Source: CAYZBF01 sp964476585 (GTDB lineage: Bacteria; Hydrothermota; UBA3072). From it: DNA of 64,000 nt. Both the position numbers and the translations under genes were made by a program. Below the pieces are notes generated by a model. The model ran no database searches and was not told the origin of the DNA. It saw nothing but the letters and a program-made list of their open reading frames with translations. The stretch covers positions 1 through 64,000 of the forward strand of contig CAYZBF010000005.1 of NCBI GenBank assembly GCA_964476585.1. Direction: 5' to 3'. This document shows, piece after piece, positions 59,572 through 64,000 of this stretch (the stretch's first letter is position 1; each line of letters opens with the position of its first letter).

Positions 59572-60300
59572 ATGATAAAGAGAAAAGATGCTTTAATACT
59601 TAAGAGTTATGATTATAGCAATTCAAGTAAGATAATCCATGTCCTAACCGAGGATTCAGAGAGGATTTCTCTTATAGCAAAGGGGGCAAGGAGGACGAAT
59701 AGCCGTTTTGGCGGTAACATTGAACCTTTAAATCTTTCAGAGTTAGTCTATTATATAAAGTGCGACCGAGATATGGGTGTACTAAAGGAAGCAACAACGA
59801 GGAAGCCTTATCTTGGTGTCAAAAATGACCTATATAGATTGAATATAGCCTGGGCCTTACTCTGGATCGCAAAAAGGATACCTGATCCCCAGGATGGTCT
59901 ATTTGGGTTAGAGGAGAGGTCCCTTACATTTCTAAACAGAGGTTTTAGAGAAGAGACATTGATTTATTTTATGCTCTCTCTTTTTCGCTTGAGTGGGATT
60001 TCACCGAGGATTGATGGGTGCGTAAGATGTAATTCTAAAGAGGTAAAATTCTTTGACGTTTCATTGGGAGGTGCCCTTTGCGAAAGTTGTAAGTTAGAAA
60101 CTGCCTATACATTAAATAACTTATTAGGGTCGCTTAATGAGCTAAAAAAGGGAAGACTACGAAAATGGCAGGAGATAAGCGATTCTGATAAAAAGAAAAT
60201 CTTAAGAATAACATTTGAATATGGAATTTATCATCTTGGAGAATGGTTAAAGCGCTTGAGGGATATTTTACCGCCTTTGATAATCCCAAATGAGCGATAA
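59572..60300 (+). CDS. recO: DNA repair protein RecO
   Basis: 242 residues. N-terminal OB-fold (DALILKSYDYSNSSKIIHVL, SLIAKGARR), helical core, and a zinc site C-x2-C (CVRCNSKE) with C-x2-C (CESC). It anneals DNA and works with RecR (43.1 kb) in gap repair. Its last 70 bases are antisense to the end of the LpxH-like gene. Confidence 0.92.
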   Translation: MIKRKDALILKSYDYSNSSKIIHVLTEDSERISLIAKGARRTNSRFGGNIEPLNLSELVYYIKCDRDMGVLKEATTRKPYLGVKNDLYRLNIAWALLWIAKRIPDPQDGLFGLEERSLTFLNRGFREETLIYFMLSLFRLSGISPRIDGCVRCNSKEVKFFDVSLGGALCESCKLETAYTLNNLLGSLNELKKGRLRKWQEISDSDKKKILRITFEYGIYHLGEWLKRLRDILPPLIIPNER

Positions 60301-60959
60301 TTTGACCAATCTCCAAGGATTGTAAGGTATTTACCTCCCTCCTTATATAAATACGGTCTATGGAAATGTCCCATAAGGATTGCATCTATATTGTCTCTTG
60401 AAAACTTTCTTTGGGCGTATTTGATTACACGATCTATATTTAGAGTAGATTTTTCTGAACGCTGACGTGATAATTTTGATATCTTTCTGGCTAAATTAAT
60501 ACCCAGATCTGGATGTATATATGAGAATAGGGCTCTTGAAAGTTTATTCTTAAGTATTATTTTCATTAAATCAGGGGAATATAATTCGTTACCATGTTCA
60601 ACTAATATTTTGGTTTCGCCAGTAGAAATTATTTCAGGGTTAAAATGTGGGATTATGCCGATGTCCTTTACAAAATTTCCTAACCAAAAATCATGGTTAC
60701 CGGCCCAGTAATGGATCTCAACACCTACACTTGAAGTTCTCTGGAGTTCACAGAATACCCTAAAGAGAGTTTTTGGTATGACCGTTTTATATTCGAAGTA
60801 AAAATCGAAGATATCTCCCAGAAGGAACAATTTGTATGCTTCTTCCCTTACTAACTCAAGGAATAAGAAGAAATCCGTTAGATCCTTATTTTTAGATTTG
60901 TGATTGAAATGAGTGTCAGCAATAACAAAAATAATATCTTTATTAAATATGTGAGACAT
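60231..60959 (-). CDS. UDP-2,3-diacylglucosamine diphosphatase-like metallophosphoesterase
   Basis: 242 residues, the size of LpxH. Metal motifs IADTHFNH, LLGDIFDF, WAGNHDFWLG, VEHGNELY and MGHFHRPY are in order. LpxH removes UMP in lipid A synthesis, and the neighbouring window has lpxD and lptD. However, the DTHF start and the GNHDFW loop fit the broader LpxH-like group, so another phosphoesterase role is possible. It converges on recO with a 70-base overlap. It follows the small acidic gene by 16 bases. Confidence 0.78.
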   Translation of the reverse strand: MSHIFNKDIIFVIADTHFNHKSKNKDLTDFFLFLELVREEAYKLFLLGDIFDFYFEYKTVIPKTLFRVFCELQRTSSVGVEIHYWAGNHDFWLGNFVKDIGIIPHFNPEIISTGETKILVEHGNELYSPDLMKIILKNKLSRALFSYIHPDLGINLARKISKLSRQRSEKSTLNIDRVIKYAQRKFSRDNIDAILMGHFHRPYLYKEGGKYLTILGDWSNYRSFGIIKGGKISLKRFNHSPR

Positions 60960-60975
60960 AGATTAGAGAAAATTC

Positions 60976-61257
60976 TCAGGATGCAAATTTTCCTTTCATT
61001 TCCTCAATGATAGAAAGTGCTTCTCCATAGTAATGATGCTTTAATAGTTCCTTGACGAGGTTAAGATATCTTCCCTCCTCCCCAAGGGTTGCTTCTTCGG
61101 TTTTTTCTATCTGAAGCGACGCATCTCCTGATTCCTTGAAGATGTTTTTTTCTTCCTTGTCCAGAACCCCTAAAATCCCTTCATCTTCTTTTTGTTTCTC
61201 CTTTTGCTTCTCTTCCCTTTTAAATATCTCTTCAAACGGAGATTTCTCCTGTTCCAT
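60976..61257 (-). CDS. hypothetical charged helical protein
   Basis: 93 residues, almost half Glu and Lys (FKREEKQKEKQKEDEGILGV), with a C-terminal helix pair NLVKELLKHHYYGEALSIIE that looks like a single TPR-type hairpin. It overlaps the TPR gene upstream by 26 bases in another frame and precedes the LpxH-like gene. No family recognised. It may be a partner of the TPR proteins. Confidence 0.55.
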   Translation of the reverse strand: MEQEKSPFEEIFKREEKQKEKQKEDEGILGVLDKEEKNIFKESGDASLQIEKTEEATLGEEGRYLNLVKELLKHHYYGEALSIIEEMKGKFAS

Positions 61258-62224
61258 CTACCCTCCTATCTTTGTATAACGAAAGTGCCTCCTTAACATC
61301 AATAAGCCCTGGATTCAATTTGATAGCTTTTTCCCAATTTTCAACGGCTTTATTAATATCATTTTTTTCTTTATATGCAAATCCTAAATTTGCATATGCT
61401 GAGGCTACCCCCTCGTCTTTCTCAATGGCCTGTTTAAAGATACCAATTGCTCCGTCTATGTCACCCTCATTAAACATAACTAAACCCATGCCGCTTAATG
61501 CTTCTACCATGTTTGGGTCTTTTTCCAATACGCTCTGGAATATCTTCTGGGCCTCCTTATTACTCTTTTCCATTGATAGAACAATTCCTAGGTTGGTCAG
61601 AATTTCAAGGGATGAATCATCCAATCTTGCTGCTCTTTTTAAACTCTCTATGGCAATACTATTTCTACCTGCATAGAAATGTTTAACTGCCCTATCGTTC
61701 ATTATCTTTGCTTCTTCCTTTCTTTTCGTTGACTCAAATTCCTCTCTTTCTTTCTTAAATTCTCCTATATAGTTATTCATATTCTCAGAAATTTTATTCA
61801 ACTGCTCTGTTGTGTTCTTCAGTTCTTCTTCGATAGAAACGGCGCGCTCTTTTAGTAAATCAAAAGTACTCTTTGATAGTTCTCCTAAATGAGAGTCTAA
61901 AGTTTTTATGTGTTCTACAGTATTTTCTAATTTGGCATTTATTGTCTCTTCTAATACTGAGAGTCTCCCCACAATCTGGTTAGGGTTCTCTTTAATTGTA
62001 TTAATTAATTCATTCATAGAGGTGCTCAAATCCTCTTTAATTCTGGTGAAACCCTCTTCAATATTTTCGCTTAGTTTTCTTGGAAGATTATTAATAAGCG
62101 AGATTATCTTTTTTAGGTTGTGATCTAGAAGTGACTGGAGCTGGTAGTGGTCTTCATGTCGTAGTTGATTGAACTGTTGTAATCCTTTTCTTAAGGTATC
62201 TATCTCATTTCGTTCGTCTTCCAT
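61232..62224 (-). CDS. coiled-coil and TPR protein
   Basis: 330 residues. The first ~175 residues are long helices with heptads (LDHNLKKIISLINNLPRKLS, TEQLNKISENMNNYIGEF). Residues about 180-320 are four TPR units (HFYAGRNSIAIESLKRAARL, LGIVLSMEKSNKEAQKIFQS, GDIDGAIGIFKQAIEKDEGV, AYANLGFAYKEKNDINKAVE). There is no signal peptide. It is likely a cytoplasmic scaffold. It is 4 bases from the upstream TPR gene and overlaps the downstream one. Confidence 0.75.
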   Translation of the reverse strand: MEDERNEIDTLRKGLQQFNQLRHEDHYQLQSLLDHNLKKIISLINNLPRKLSENIEEGFTRIKEDLSTSMNELINTIKENPNQIVGRLSVLEETINAKLENTVEHIKTLDSHLGELSKSTFDLLKERAVSIEEELKNTTEQLNKISENMNNYIGEFKKEREEFESTKRKEEAKIMNDRAVKHFYAGRNSIAIESLKRAARLDDSSLEILTNLGIVLSMEKSNKEAQKIFQSVLEKDPNMVEALSGMGLVMFNEGDIDGAIGIFKQAIEKDEGVASAYANLGFAYKEKNDINKAVENWEKAIKLNPGLIDVKEALSLYKDRRVDGTGEISV

Positions 62225-62228
62225 CTGT

Positions 62229-64000
62229 TTACCTCCTGATGATGGGGCTTATACTTGCGTATTCGTTGGCAGAATCTTTGAGTATTCCAGATATAAATTT
62301 CTTTTTTAGTTCGGGGTCTATTTCCATTCTGGATAGTAGTCCTAAAGAGAGTCTATAGTTTCTACTACGTAACGTCGCATAATATTTGAGTAAGACTACT
62401 TCATCGGTCTGTTCTAGCTGAGTTAGTTTTTGATATGCACTTTCGTAGTTACCTAGCTTTAATTCTATCATACTAATTAAGATCTCTTTTTTATCACCGC
62501 TTATACGCTTAATCTCGTTATATGCCTTTTCATATTCTTCCAGTTCGATGAATAGTTGGGCTCGTCTTTCTGGCAACTGTGTTATAGTAACCATGTTATA
62601 CAAAATCTCTCTACGCGATTCCTCTATCTCTTTGGGGGAAACTTCAATATCTTTTCCTAACCACCATAGCAGGATTTCCTCTTTTCTTGTGGGATCTGGT
62701 ACTGATTTAAGATAGAGTTCTGCTTTCTTCCAATCTTTCATTAAAAAGTAAATATACCCCGCTTCCTTCATAGACTCTTTATTATCTGGTGCCTTGTCGA
62801 GGAGTTGTTCGTAGTAAGGTAATCGGTCTTTAATATCAAGTTGCTTTATATAACGTGTCAAAGTGTCCCAATTTGAGAGTTCTAAATTTATTTTTATGAG
62901 AAGATTAAGTATTTCAGGATCGTTCGGGTCAACTATATCACTTAGTTTTTCTGATACATCAGGGTATCCGTTCAATAAATATTCCATTTCTGATTTGGCT
63001 TTTTCTTTTTCCCCGATTTTATAGTATATCTCGGCTTGCGAAATTCGAATCGGTAGGGGGGCACCTTCTTCAAAGCTTTTCTCTATCTTCAGAGTGAGCC
63101 ACTTTCCCCTTTCCTTTGAGCCGTCAAAGTAAGCTTCTATTAAGTTTACAAGGCGAGTATTTCGACCTTCTTGATGGTAAACATCAAATAGTTTATCTGT
63201 AAGCTCTTGTGATAATTCAATAGAAGAAAATAGTGGCTCTATACCCTCCAGTGATTTATCCTTTTCATCTTCATTCTTCCAGTATGCTTCAATGAAATTC
63301 TCTACTGCTTCTTCTTTTCTTCCCAAATCCGATAGAATGTTCCCCTTCACAAATAATGCTTTGTTAGCAATCTCAGGGTCTTCATAGCCATCCAGTGCCT
63401 TCAATGCTTCTTCGCTTATTCCTGGGTTAAATCGGAGGCCTTTCTCTATTTCTGAAATTCCAGTTTCATCTCCCATCAAGAGTTTTGCTTTACCGAATTG
63501 TATGCGGAGCGAAGCATCTATAGGTGCAACCTCAATTAACCTCTCGTATTCTCCAGCAATTATATCTGCCATTGATGGCTTTTGCTTTAAAACATCATTT
63601 AGACAAATAATACTATTCTTTGTATCCTCTTTCTCGCTGTAAAGTTCATACAGTGCCATTAGAATGTCAGGCTCTGGAGTTTCATCCTTTCTGATCTCTT
63701 CAAGCACTGATATTGCGCGATCTATAAGTGAATTATTGATACTCCAGGCTTTTCGCGCCAGCTTTGAGGCTTCGCTATAATTGTGTGTCCTTGCATTTGC
63801 TACTGCTAAGTCAAGCAACAATTCGCCTTGCTTTTCAACTTCAAGTGATGCAAGTGCTTTTTCTCCCCACTTAATTGCTTCTTCATAGTGTTTTTGATTT
63901 AAAAGGATTTCTGTGAGGCTTTGATATAGATATTTATTACCTTTTTTTGAATGAATATGCTTAATAAGTAAAGTTGTTATGCTACTTACATCCTCAGGGA
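62229..64000 (-). CDS. large TPR-repeat protein (5' end outside the window)
   Basis: Open from the window edge; at least 590 residues are visible. Although a TTG exists at 63821, the frame continues upstream as SLTEILLNQKHYEEAIKWGE and KALASLEVEKQGELLLDLAV, which is more TPR, so the true start is beyond 64000. The whole visible chain is degenerate TPR hairpins (YSEASKLARKAWSINNSLID, KAELYLKSVPDPTRKEEILL). Its function is not readable. It is cotranscribed with the coiled-coil TPR gene 4 bases downstream, so together they look like one scaffold or secretion-related unit. Confidence 0.7.
   Translation of the reverse strand, partial: PEDVSSITTLLIKHIHSKKGNKYLYQSLTEILLNQKHYEEAIKWGEKALASLEVEKQGELLLDLAVANARTHNYSEASKLARKAWSINNSLIDRAISVLEEIRKDETPEPDILMALYELYSEKEDTKNSIICLNDVLKQKPSMADIIAGEYERLIEVAPIDASLRIQFGKAKLLMGDETGISEIEKGLRFNPGISEEALKALDGYEDPEIANKALFVKGNILSDLGRKEEAVENFIEAYWKNEDEKDKSLEGIEPLFSSIELSQELTDKLFDVYHQEGRNTRLVNLIEAYFDGSKERGKWLTLKIEKSFEEGAPLPIRISQAEIYYKIGEKEKAKSEMEYLLNGYPDVSEKLSDIVDPNDPEILNLLIKINLELSNWDTLTRYIKQLDIKDRLPYYEQLLDKAPDNKESMKEAGYIYFLMKDWKKAELYLKSVPDPTRKEEILLWWLGKDIEVSPKEIEESRREILYNMVTITQLPERRAQLFIELEEYEKAYNEIKRISGDKKEILISMIELKLGNYESAYQKLTQLEQTDEVVLLKYYATLRSRNYRLSLGLLSRMEIDPELKKKFISGILKDSANEYASISPIIRR

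Overview
The window reads as chromosome of an AT-rich, anaerobic, diderm (Gram-negative) bacterium, probably from an uncultured candidate phylum; this placement is inference from gene content, not a database match. Lipid A and outer-membrane assembly genes (lpxD, lptD, bamA, a Skp-like gene, an LpxH-like gene) show an LPS-type outer membrane. A one-chain pyruvate:ferredoxin oxidoreductase points to anaerobic metabolism, and ispH to the MEP isoprenoid route. The SRP RNA is the long type with an Alu domain, which is notable for a diderm.

Layout. 1-6.6 kb is an accessory stretch: the 3' end of a GH130-like gene, a PlsY protein fused to a DGK1/SEC59-type kinase domain, a small operon with an MBL-fold hydrolase, a D-cysteine desulfhydrase-like gene, a serpin remnant, ogt and a dead alkA. 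6.7-14.7 kb holds a secreted subtilase, PFOR, a DUF59 protein and pyruvate kinase. 14.8-18.5 kb is a decaying zone with three broken genes, a diguanylate cyclase, two small membrane proteins and a 301-bp MITE-like element flanked by 9-bp direct repeats. 18.6-24.7 kb has rpe, guaA, two exported proteins of unknown role and a geranylgeranyl-reductase-type flavoprotein. 24.7-29.0 kb, on the minus strand, has panC, a deoxynucleoside kinase, folK, folB and a methyltransferase/acyltransferase/zinc-ribbon fusion.

29.3-37.3 kb is a tight envelope operon: bamA, a lipoprotein, a putative beta-barrel, a Skp-like fusion, lpxD, lptD. 37.5-40.8 kb has a PEBP lipoprotein, a histidine phosphatase, an M29 aminopeptidase and birA. 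41-50 kb is core information and growth machinery: SRP RNA, dnaX, ebfC, recR, tRNA-fMet, cmk, plsC, ispH, rpsA, pyrG, ecfT. 50.6-59.4 kb has truA, tRNA-Glu, two small envelope proteins and a phoH-pgpH-ybeY-CorC-CorC-mgtE operon. 59.6-64 kb has recO converging on an LpxH-like gene and TPR/coiled-coil proteins, the last running off the window.

Two genome-wide habits stand out. First, many genes have a near-consensus promoter (TTGACA, 16-17 bp, TATAAT-like) only 4-9 bp before the start codon, which predicts leaderless mRNAs. Second, intergenic DNA is built from diverged repeated words and hairpins. One 75-nt pair shows compensatory changes in its stem, and one 34-nt word supplies the -35 region of both bamA and the SRP RNA gene. 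No CRISPR array, prophage, defence island or transposase gene was seen.
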